DNA of 15,473 nucleotides, from the NCBI GenBank assembly GCA_937885235.1, contig CAKZZK010000186.1:1-15473 (forward strand), given 5' to 3'. This DNA is from an uncultured Treponema sp. Lineage in GTDB: Bacteria; Spirochaetota; Spirochaetia; Treponematales; Treponemataceae. The position numbers were made by a program, and so were the translations under genes. Below, piece by piece: positions 5,927-12,599 of the stretch; the stretch's first letter is position 1, and each line of letters opens with the position of its first letter. The notes beneath the pieces were generated by a model. It was not told the origin of the DNA and searched no databases. It saw nothing but the letters and a program-made list of their open reading frames with translations.

Positions 5927-7156
5927 ATGGTAATAAAGCCAATGATTCGCAGCAATATCTGCATAAATGCACATCCGGTAGGCTGTGCGAAGGAAACAGA
6001 GAAACAGATTGCCTATGTCAAGGCGCAGAAAGCAAAGCGCGGGATAAAGGCAAAGGCTGAGGGCGGCAAGGGGCCTAAGACGGTGCTTGTCCTCGGCTGT
6101 TCCACGGGCTATGGCCTTGGCAGCAGGATTAGCGCGGCTTTTGAATACGGGGCAGACACCATAGGCGTCTCCTTTGAAAAGCAGCCCACACAGACAAAGG
6201 GCGGCACTCCCGGCTGGTACAACAACCTTGCCTTTGACCGCGCGGCAACGGCAGCGGGGCTCAAGAGCAGCACCTTCAATGCGGACGCATTCAGCGACGA
6301 GTGCCGGAAGACTGTCATAGACGAGCTTAAAAGCTGGGGCGCAAAGGCGGACCTCATCATCTACTCCCTCGCAAGCCCCGTGCGCACTGACCCTGACAGC
6401 AAGGTGCTCTACAAGTCGGTCATCAAGCCCATCGGGCAGGAATACGCGGGTGCGGCTCTCGATATGATGACGGGAAAAATCACCCATGCGGCGGCAAGCC
6501 CTGCGGAAGGGGATGAAATCCCGAACACTGTAAAGGTGATGGGCGGCGAAGACTGGGAGCGCTGGATAAAGCAGCTCAAAGAAGCCGGCGTGCTCGCGGA
6601 AGGCTGCCGCACCGTAGCCTACTCCTACATTGGCCCCGCGCTCAGCCACGCCATCTACCGCGACGGCACCATAGGCGAGGCAAAGAAGGACCTTGAAAAG
6701 CGTGCCCATGCGATTGACGCAAGCTTGAAAGAGCTGGGCGGCGCGGCATACGTGTCCGTCAACAAGGGGCTTATCACCCGCTCGTCCGCAGTCATCCCCA
6801 TCATTTCGCTCTACCTTGGCATCCTGTTCAAGGTGATGAAGGCGAAGGGAACGCACGAGGGCTGCATCGAACAGATGGAGCGTCTCTTTGCCGAAAGGCT
6901 CTACACAGGCCAAGACGGCGCGGCGGCAACTGTGCCCACGGACGCAGAGGGGCGCATCCGCATAGACGACTGGGAGCTTGACCCCGCGGTACAGGCGGAA
7001 GTGGACAAAATTATGCCCTCCGTTACCGAGGAGAATGTTTCCACCCTCGTTGACCTCGAAGGCATTCGGCATGACTTCCTCGCCATCAACGGCTTCGACG
7101 TAGAGGGCGTTGACTACACGAAAGACGTGGCTGATATGAGCAGCATAGACGCATAG
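5927..7156 (+). CDS. fabV: Trans-2-enoyl-CoA/ACP reductase (NADH), FabV/Ter family
   Basis: A 409-residue soluble enzyme, close to the family's usual length near 400. It reduces the trans-2 double bond of enoyl-CoA or enoyl-ACP with NADH, either closing the fatty-acid elongation cycle or acting as Ter in crotonyl-CoA to butyryl-CoA conversion. Seen directly: the N-terminal NICINAHPVGC segment, the dinucleotide motif GCSTGYGLGSR (57-67) with an acidic residue at the next strand end (GVSFE, Glu84), the LIIYSLASPVR loop (143-153), and the catalytic Tyr-x8-Lys pair in YRDGTIGEAK (Tyr244, Lys253). The Shine-Dalgarno AGGAG (about 5912) supports the start. Whether ACP or CoA is the in vivo substrate cannot be read from sequence. 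It follows the lipoprotein operon by 34 bp on the same strand and may be co-transcribed. No fab cluster surrounds it. Confidence 0.95.
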   Translation: MVIKPMIRSNICINAHPVGCAKETEKQIAYVKAQKAKRGIKAKAEGGKGPKTVLVLGCSTGYGLGSRISAAFEYGADTIGVSFEKQPTQTKGGTPGWYNNLAFDRAATAAGLKSSTFNADAFSDECRKTVIDELKSWGAKADLIIYSLASPVRTDPDSKVLYKSVIKPIGQEYAGAALDMMTGKITHAAASPAEGDEIPNTVKVMGGEDWERWIKQLKEAGVLAEGCRTVAYSYIGPALSHAIYRDGTIGEAKKDLEKRAHAIDASLKELGGAAYVSVNKGLITRSSAVIPIISLYLGILFKVMKAKGTHEGCIEQMERLFAERLYTGQDGAAATVPTDAEGRIRIDDWELDPAVQAEVDKIMPSVTEENVSTLVDLEGIRHDFLAINGFDVEGVDYTKDVADMSSIDA

Positions 7157-7164
7157 AAAGTAAA

Positions 7165-7199
7165 GTTGGTTTCAAGAGGCTATGCTTTTTGAAACCAAC
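7165..7199. repeat. Inverted repeat after fabV (terminator or operator)
   Basis: A perfect 11-bp inverted repeat, GTTGGTTTCAA (7165-7175) and TTGAAACCAAC (7189-7199), with a 13-nt loop. Read on the plus strand it lacks a U-run, so it is a poor terminator for fabV. On the minus strand the stem is followed by TTTACTTT, so it could stop transcripts from the convergent outer-membrane operon. It also lies just upstream of the small antitoxin-like gene, where autoregulatory palindromes are common. Confidence 0.55.
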
Positions 7200-7225
7200 G
7201 AAAGGATGCGGCGTGGGGGTGAAAA

Positions 7226-7468
7226 ATGACTGTAACAATGCAAAATGTTGATTTATCATTTTTTGAGGTATTAAAAAGCCTCGTAAAATTGCGTGAGAAT
7301 GTTGTGATTCAGAGCATAGACGATGACGAAGATGAATTGGCGCCGTCAGAAACACATATCAAGCAGATTAATGCGGTGTACGATAAAGTACCGCTTGAAG
7401 AGCAGACATTTGTTTGTAATGCGTCAAAAGCTGCGGTCTGGGAGATGATTAAAAATGACACGTGGTGA
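7226..7468 (+). CDS. Small acidic antitoxin-like protein, unknown family
   Basis: An 80-residue protein, start ATG 7226 preceded by GGGGGTG. It opens MTVTMQNVDLSFFEVLKSLVKL, then has a short acidic patch (IDDDEDE, 31-37), and ends ASKAAVWEMIKNDTW. Size, hydrophobic N-terminal half and acidic middle resemble type II antitoxin-like proteins that pair with an overlapping toxin gene, but no family motif is diagnostic. Supporting this, an ATG at 7455 overlaps its 3' end in another frame and reads MTRGEI, the usual opening of MazF/PemK toxins, before stopping at 7475. An inverted repeat lies 27 bp upstream of its start codon. It is AT-richer than its neighbours. It may instead be an unrelated small orphan protein. 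Confidence 0.55.
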   Translation: MTVTMQNVDLSFFEVLKSLVKLRENVVIQSIDDDEDELAPSETHIKQINAVYDKVPLEEQTFVCNASKAAVWEMIKNDTW

Positions 7469-7493
7469 GATTTAAACTGATTGCCCCATTCGT

Positions 7494-7531
7494 CCCGCAG
7501 AAACATCTGTTTGCTATGTGATGGATGCGGG
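7494..7531. other. Possible hairpin between convergent genes
   Basis: CCCGCA (7494-7499) and TGCGGG (7526-7531) can pair across a 26-nt loop that itself contains AAACA/TGTTT (7501-7512). It lies between the antitoxin-like gene and the end of the minus-strand operon. Neither side has a strong T run, so a bidirectional terminator is only a guess. Confidence 0.25.
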
Positions 7532-7543
7532 GGCGTGATTTTC

Positions 7544-8923
7544 CTAATACCCCACGGAAAGTGAGCAGATAATGCCCACCAGCACGGTGGGGGCTTCTTT
7601 TGTTGATGAAAACGTCTTTTTATATGTGTACGATGCCCCTCCGTAGATGACGGGGGCAATAATGCGCAGCCTCAGGTGAGAAAGGCCTGAGTAGGTGAGG
7701 CTTGGAATGACGTAGCCCTGCTTGTCGGTGAGGTTTCCGTACCACTGGATTGCAGGGGTAAAGTCAGAACCGCCAATGTGGTTCCAGGCAAAGGTAAGGC
7801 CTATAGCGTCAGAGCGGCGCTCGTCTTTTTCCTTGTCAAAGTCATAGGTAATCTGATATTCAATGCAGGCGCCGATGCGTCCCATGCTCTCTGTGGTCCA
7901 CAGCCTGCTCCAGCCGCCGACAAACTTCGCATAGGAAATCTTATCCGTATCATAAACCTTACCCTTTTCGGCATGGACCTTTCCCCAGAGGGTAAGGTGG
8001 TTGCCCGCAATGTCTGTCGTTACTTCCGCACCCACGGCAGGCTGCATCCTGTTTATGTCCGCCGCCGCCCACTTTCGCGCAAAGAGCTTTACCCCCACAA
8101 CGCCAATGGTATATTCCGCGGAAGCGGCATAGGAGAGGTATTTGGAGCTCAGGTCATTGATGTCCGCGCCGCCTGCATACATGATGAGCCCCTGCAGCTG
8201 CCCGTGTCCTACGGGGAGCGTGGCAACGGCGTCAAAACGCTTGGAGGAGACGTGCCCCGTGTCAAAGAGCACGGTCTTGTCATCCTTTTCGTCATCGAGG
8301 ATATTCGTATCAAAGAGGACGGAATTGCCCCAGCTGGTACCGGCAGCACCGATAGTGATATACATGATGTCGTTCATCACGTACTCGGCATAGAGCGTGT
8401 CGAGATTCATATCAAAATCCGGAAAGCAGGTGTACATCTGCCCTTTGACGTATATGTCATTCGCGGGGCGGGCGGTAAAGCCGAGGTAGTTTTCAAATGA
8501 AGCAAAGGGAGTCTGGTTTGGACTGGGATAAACCTGGGAAAGATAGCCCACACCGGCGCTGAACGAGCCATAGAGCTTGATGACCTGTGCCCAGCTGCTC
8601 GTGTCAAGGGAAGATTGCGGCGTGTTCTGTGTTACCTCTGCCTCAGACAGCTCCACATCTTCGGCATCGGCAAACATATCGTCAAGATCCCCGTCGCCTT
8701 CATCTTCGGCAAGGGCATCTGCATAGTCATCGTCGCTTTCCGCATCGGAAAAATCAGCATCATCATCTGCCGCTGCACCAGAGGATGAGCTTGCAGGTGT
8801 CCTGCCCGCACTGCCGCCACTGCTTCCTCTCCCCGCCCCAGTGGTCAGGGCACTCCTCACCCGCGGGAAAGCGGGAATAAGGAGAAGCAGGAGGAAGATA
8901 CAGAGGCAGCAGGAACGTCTCAT
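7544..8923 (-). CDS. Outer-membrane beta-barrel protein with acidic N-terminal linker
   Basis: A 459-residue protein, last gene of the minus-strand operon, start overlapping the LolA-like stop codon (ATGA, 8920-8923). It has a signal peptide (MRRSCCLCIFLLLLLIP..., cleavage near VRSA), a Ser/Gly stretch (about 29-50), then a very acidic low-complexity segment at about 53-97 in which roughly half the residues are Asp or Glu. From about residue 113 it is rich in aromatic-ended beta strands (VIKLYGSFSAGVGYLSQVY, FENYLGFTARP, LDTLYAEYV, MYITIGA) and ends in SLSVGY with a terminal aromatic residue, as outer-membrane barrels do. I do not recognise a specific family; in this operon it is the likely outer-membrane component. 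The acidic linker would sit in the periplasm and might bind cations or a basic partner. Confidence 0.8.
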   Translation of the reverse strand: MRRSCCLCIFLLLLLIPAFPRVRSALTTGAGRGSSGGSAGRTPASSSSGAAADDDADFSDAESDDDYADALAEDEGDGDLDDMFADAEDVELSEAEVTQNTPQSSLDTSSWAQVIKLYGSFSAGVGYLSQVYPSPNQTPFASFENYLGFTARPANDIYVKGQMYTCFPDFDMNLDTLYAEYVMNDIMYITIGAAGTSWGNSVLFDTNILDDEKDDKTVLFDTGHVSSKRFDAVATLPVGHGQLQGLIMYAGGADINDLSSKYLSYAASAEYTIGVVGVKLFARKWAAADINRMQPAVGAEVTTDIAGNHLTLWGKVHAEKGKVYDTDKISYAKFVGGWSRLWTTESMGRIGACIEYQITYDFDKEKDERRSDAIGLTFAWNHIGGSDFTPAIQWYGNLTDKQGYVIPSLTYSGLSHLRLRIIAPVIYGGASYTYKKTFSSTKEAPTVLVGIICSLSVGY

Positions 8924-9723
8924 TTCGTGTTGCCCATCATTTCCACGTATTTCTTGGTATAGACAGTGTTGCTCTGCTTGGTGAAGGACACATTGGAAAC
9001 AGTCACCTGCGTCTGCTCATACTGCATCTTGTTGTTTATCTTCTTGCCGCGGAGGTTGTCCACAATGACCATCTTTTCAGGCACGGAGTGTCCCTGGAAC
9101 TTCTGGTATGAGGGAATGGCTGTGGTGCGCAGGAGCTGCCCGGAAAGGCTGTAGTCTTCGCGCTTTCTGATAAGCCCGTCATCTGCGGTAACCCACAGCT
9201 TTATGGATGGATATGCCACGCCAGATGCCTTTGCAGACAGGTCAAAGAGCACGCAGTCCAGTTTGCCAAGCTTTACCTTCGTGGCGGAAGCAATCTTGTA
9301 ATCGCGGCTGAAGGTCTGGGGGGAAAGGTCTCCCGCAGTGGCGTTTGTCCCCACCAGCTTGCGGCTTGCGCTGAAAGCTTCAAACTGCTTGTCCGCGGGG
9401 TCATAATACCAGACAGTCTGGTCAAACTTTACATAGCCCTTGCCCTTGTCGGAAGCAGGACCAGTAATCAGGATGGTATACGAATCCGCATCATCACGAC
9501 GGTACATGACCGCTGTGGTTGTATCCTTTCCCTGACCGGGTTTATCCTGCACAAGCGTGTAGTTGGCGGAAAAATCAGTACCCATGAAAGCTGTGTTCGT
9601 ATCCGTCTTTTTAAGCAGGCTTGCCGCAGCAGAGGCAGACAGCGAGTCCGCGGCAAAAGAAAGCTCCGCACACAGCGCGAGCGAAAGAAGCGGTACAAGA
9701 GATTTAACAATGCCTTTTTTCAT
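8920..9723 (-). CDS. LolA-like periplasmic outer-membrane lipoprotein-sorting protein
   Basis: A 267-residue protein. The start at 9723 (MKKGIVKSLVPLLSLALCAELSFA) is supported by GGAG six bases upstream; more upstream codons overlap the permease gene. The signal peptide is cleaved near FA-AD. The mature protein follows the LolA-like 'outer membrane lipoprotein-sorting' pattern: a curved-sheet fold with KGYVKFDQTVWYYDP, then KLGKLDCVLFDLSAK, YPSIKLWVTADDGLIRKRE and SGQLLRTTAIPSYQKF, ending VPEKMVIVDNL...NKMQYEQTQVTVS. LolA-fold proteins carry lipid or acylated proteins across the periplasm in a hydrophobic cavity. It has no lipobox. Position between two FtsX-type permeases and a barrel protein fits a carrier in an inner-to-outer-membrane route. 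The specific cargo is unknown. Confidence 0.87.
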   Translation of the reverse strand: MKKGIVKSLVPLLSLALCAELSFAADSLSASAAASLLKKTDTNTAFMGTDFSANYTLVQDKPGQGKDTTTAVMYRRDDADSYTILITGPASDKGKGYVKFDQTVWYYDPADKQFEAFSASRKLVGTNATAGDLSPQTFSRDYKIASATKVKLGKLDCVLFDLSAKASGVAYPSIKLWVTADDGLIRKREDYSLSGQLLRTTAIPSYQKFQGHSVPEKMVIVDNLRGKKINNKMQYEQTQVTVSNVSFTKQSNTVYTKKYVEMMGNTK

Positions 9724-9757
9724 ACAAAACTCCATAAACCTTAAAATTATGCGGCAT

Positions 9758-11065
9758 CTATGCCGTCGTTGCAAGTGCACCGACGGGACTTATATGAACC
9801 ACATTTCGTATAGTAAACAACATTGACAGCTCTGTCGTTACAAAAATTATAAAAAATAATAGCAAAGATTTTTCTATTTTGTAAGCGGAAAGCAGATGGT
9901 TCCCCTCCAAAAAGATGCTGAAAGACGGTATGAAGGAAAAATCAAAGAGTGAGAACAGAGCCGTCAGTCCGAATGCGCAGAGCAAGCCCGCGATGAAGCC
10001 CGCCAGCAATAAATAGAAGGATTCTGTCAGAAAAAGCAGCTTGACCCCCCTCGGCTTCATGCCGAGCGCGCGGTAGGTGCCAATCTCCGTCACACGCTTC
10101 ATCACGATAATGCGGAAGGTGCTGCCCATGCCCACAGAGATGATGACTACCAGCACGACGATGACGAGCGCCACCACAGCCTTCATGGCATCGATGAGCA
10201 GCTGGAGGTTTTTGACATTTGCATCAAGCGTCACAATGCCGTAGAGCGTGCCGTCCTCGACCTTGTAGTTGCGAAGCGCATCGTACACATTCTGCTTGTC
10301 ATCGGTGAGGGGGCAGAGCTTGTAGTACCGCTCCAGCCCCTCCTGCACGGCAAGCACATCCTTGTGATCTGGCTCATCGTGGGGATAGTAGAGGCAGAGC
10401 CTGTTCACAAGGTCATCCGCGTAGTCGCCCACTATCCTCATGGCGCGTATGTCGAGATACGCCGTATACGCCCCGAAAAGGCTTGTGTCGGCAAAGATGC
10501 CCGCAAGTCGCAGGTTCATCGTGTTGGTAAAACCCCTGTCCTCTGTTATCAGCATAAGCGTTACCATGTCGCCGACCCGCACACCCAGACGGCGTGCCAT
10601 ATAGGTGGAAAGAAGTACCGTATCGTGTTCCGGGGAAGAAAACGCGCCCCCTTCCTGGAAGTCAAACGTGGAAAAAAGCTCTGCCTCATCGTCAAAATCC
10701 ACACCCTTGAACATACGGAGGCGCACGCTTGTTCCCTCGTAGAAGAACTGGGATTCGCTTGCATCAAGGTCAATGCGGGAAAAAAAGCGCACGTCATCCC
10801 CGACCACCTCCCTCAGCCGAGAGCGGAGGAGCGGAATATCGCCAAGGTGCCTTGTGACCTCGTTGCCCCCCATGAGCATCAGGTCCCCGCCGTAATAGAC
10901 CTTCGCTTTCCTGTGGACAGCGCGGAGCATGCCGTCAGATACAAAGACTGCGGAAAGCATGATGAGCACACCCATCAGAGAAACCAAGAAGAGGGAGACA
11001 TACTGTTTGCGGCTGAACACCAGCGTGTGCAGAGCCATGCTCGAAAAAAAAGAAAACGGATTCAT
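9758..11065 (-). CDS. FtsX/LolCE-like ABC transporter permease (second of pair)
   Basis: A 435-residue membrane protein with the four-helix MacB/FtsX topology: TM1 at about 21-43, a large periplasmic domain to about 294, then TM2 295-317, TM3 341-373 and TM4 398-420. The cytoplasmic loop after TM2 has the family motif RVTEIGTYRALGMK (324-337), the coupling helix that contacts the ATPase. Such permeases are mechanotransmitters: LolCE extracts lipoproteins from the inner membrane, and MacB-like proteins drive export. The gene starts in an ATGA overlap with the first permease (11062-11065) and ends 34 bp before the LolA-like gene. The pair would form a heterodimer. No ATP-binding subunit lies next to it. 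Confidence 0.9.
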   Translation of the reverse strand: MNPFSFFSSMALHTLVFSRKQYVSLFLVSLMGVLIMLSAVFVSDGMLRAVHRKAKVYYGGDLMLMGGNEVTRHLGDIPLLRSRLREVVGDDVRFFSRIDLDASESQFFYEGTSVRLRMFKGVDFDDEAELFSTFDFQEGGAFSSPEHDTVLLSTYMARRLGVRVGDMVTLMLITEDRGFTNTMNLRLAGIFADTSLFGAYTAYLDIRAMRIVGDYADDLVNRLCLYYPHDEPDHKDVLAVQEGLERYYKLCPLTDDKQNVYDALRNYKVEDGTLYGIVTLDANVKNLQLLIDAMKAVVALVIVVLVVIISVGMGSTFRIIVMKRVTEIGTYRALGMKPRGVKLLFLTESFYLLLAGFIAGLLCAFGLTALFSLFDFSFIPSFSIFLEGNHLLSAYKIEKSLLLFFIIFVTTELSMLFTIRNVVHISPVGALATTA

Positions 11066-12519
11066 ATCTGCCCCCTCATCGCTTCCACGGGATTGCTGTC
11101 CAGAGCCACGCGGACGGGATAGAGCCAGCCAAGGAAGGCGAGCGCGCAGGACAGCGCAAGGCAGCCGCCGATATTTCCCGGCGTCAGCACCGTCTCCAGC
11201 ACCGAGCCGCCGAAGAGCTGCACGAGCAGGGAGTTTTCAATATGTATGCGGACAAAGAGAATCACGCGGTGGGCAACGGCACCCACCACGCAGCCGAGGA
11301 TTCCCGCGCTCACGGTGAGTATGGCGGTTTCAAAGAAAAACTGCAGGGCAACAAAGCGCCGCTTTGCCCCAATGGCGCGCAAGGTGCCCGTCTCGCAGAC
11401 CCGTCCCAGAGCCACCACGATGAGCGTGTTCGCTATGACGATAAAGCCCGTCAGCAGAATGAGTATGATGCCCACGTTCAGTATGACGCGCAGATAAAAT
11501 ATGTAGTTCACCGTGCCTCCCGCAGCTTTCCGCCACTTTACCGCCTGCACGGGCCAGTCCCGCTTTTTGAACTCCGCGTTCAGCTGCCTGACAATCCTGC
11601 CGACGGACGCGTTTTCCTCTGTCTTGCAGATGAGGAAGGACCATACCGTGCTCTGCGAGGCATCGTCGTTGTTCCCGGAAGCGATGACGGCATCCAGAGA
11701 AAAATCCTGCCCCTCTGCCTCCACGCCCTCGCTGTCTTCTGCGGAGGAAAAAAGCTCGTCCAATTCGGACACATCCTCAATCATGATGTCCATCTTTGAG
11801 GGGTCAATGGCATCATCGGGGATAAAGTCCCGCACCTGCGAAAGCTCGCGAAGCGTCACGGGGTCAACAATCACAATCCTGTTAAGCGTCTCGTTTTCCA
11901 CGGCATAGTCATAGATGCCTACGAGCGGCAGCAGGCGGATGGTCAGCGACACGCCGTCAGACATCCACACCTTCACATTGTCGCCGAGCTTTAGCTGCTC
12001 TTTGGCTCCCGTCTCCTCCTGCAGGGCGGCAAGCGCACCCCGGCTTATCATCATGCCCCTCGTTCCGCGGGGAATGACGCCCCCTTCCACAATATGAATG
12101 CCGCTCATCTCGCGCACGTAGTCCTCCGCCTCTACGCCGAAAAGGCAGAACCAGGCATGGTCTTCGGCATCACAGACCGCCGCAAAGCCCGAAAGCTGGG
12201 GCAGCGTAGTGGAAATGCCTTCCGTGCAGGCAACATAGTCTGCAAGCTCCGCATACGGCACAAGGGAGGGAATGGCGGAAAGCTCTCCGTGGAGGGGGGA
12301 ATCGTTGCCGAAAAGGCTCAGCGGAAACTCTGCCTTGGGGCGGATGACGATGTTTCCCGTAAAGCTGTTTATAAAGGTCTTTTCAAGCCCGTTGTCAGTG
12401 CCGTCAAAAACCGCGTTTGACACCACGAGCAGGGAAATGGAAAAAGCTATGAAGAGGATGATGACTATGGAGCTCTTGCGGGCGACCACATTCCTCAAAG
12501 CAAAGCGAAAGGCAAACAT
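11062..12519 (-). CDS. FtsX/LolCE-like ABC transporter permease (first of pair)
   Basis: A 485-residue permease at the head of the minus-strand operon. The start at 12519 (MFAFRFALRNVVARKSS) is preferred: it gives the standard short cytoplasmic N-terminus (FALRNVxxRK), and a promoter lies just upstream; an ATG at 12537 is possible. TM1 is at about 17-37, the periplasmic domain runs to about 340, and TM2-TM4 lie near 344-369, 391-418 and 450-472. The FtsX coupling motif reads ETGTLRAIGAKR (376-387) and the C-terminus PVRVALDSNPVEAMRG is the family's usual ending. The periplasmic domain contains a strongly acidic insert (about 248-287, EDVSELDELF...) not typical of LolC/E. It is divergent from the histidine kinase gene and probably pairs with the downstream permease. 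Confidence 0.9.
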   Translation of the reverse strand: MFAFRFALRNVVARKSSIVIILFIAFSISLLVVSNAVFDGTDNGLEKTFINSFTGNIVIRPKAEFPLSLFGNDSPLHGELSAIPSLVPYAELADYVACTEGISTTLPQLSGFAAVCDAEDHAWFCLFGVEAEDYVREMSGIHIVEGGVIPRGTRGMMISRGALAALQEETGAKEQLKLGDNVKVWMSDGVSLTIRLLPLVGIYDYAVENETLNRIVIVDPVTLRELSQVRDFIPDDAIDPSKMDIMIEDVSELDELFSSAEDSEGVEAEGQDFSLDAVIASGNNDDASQSTVWSFLICKTEENASVGRIVRQLNAEFKKRDWPVQAVKWRKAAGGTVNYIFYLRVILNVGIILILLTGFIVIANTLIVVALGRVCETGTLRAIGAKRRFVALQFFFETAILTVSAGILGCVVGAVAHRVILFVRIHIENSLLVQLFGGSVLETVLTPGNIGGCLALSCALAFLGWLYPVRVALDSNPVEAMRGQI

Positions 12520-12527
12520 TTGAAAAA

Positions 12528-12556
12528 ACTCTAACATAAATAGAAGAAAATGACAA
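12528..12556 (-). promoter_or_regulatory. Possible promoter of the permease/LolA-like/OMP operon
   Basis: On the minus strand, TTGTCA (12556-12551), a 17-nt spacer and a weak TAGAGT (12533-12528), ending 8 nt before ATG 12519. The -35 box is good and the -10 box poor; the spacing copies the other leaderless-type promoters here. Confidence 0.35.
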
Positions 12557-12561
12557 GGCAT

Positions 12562-12590
12562 TTGCCTATTCTGCAAAAATGCGCTACAAT
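12562..12590 (+). promoter_or_regulatory. Sigma-70-type promoter of the hybrid histidine kinase
   Basis: TTGCCT (12562-12567), a 17-nt spacer and TACAAT (12585-12590). The -10 box ends 9 nt before ATG 12600. This argues for 12600 over the in-frame ATG at 12579, which lies between the two promoter boxes. The -35 boxes of the two divergent promoters are only a few bases apart. Confidence 0.55.
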
Positions 12591-12599
12591 GACAGAACC

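Noticed and set aside
5909..7072. 387-codon antisense reading frame inside fabV
   Set aside because: It lies opposite a gene with complete catalytic motifs and is rich in Cys, His and Arg with no recognisable domain: a shadow of GC-rich codon use.
7778..8500. 240-codon plus-strand reading frame opposite the outer-membrane protein
   Set aside because: It is antisense to a gene with a signal peptide and barrel-type strands in a clear operon, and has no start signals.
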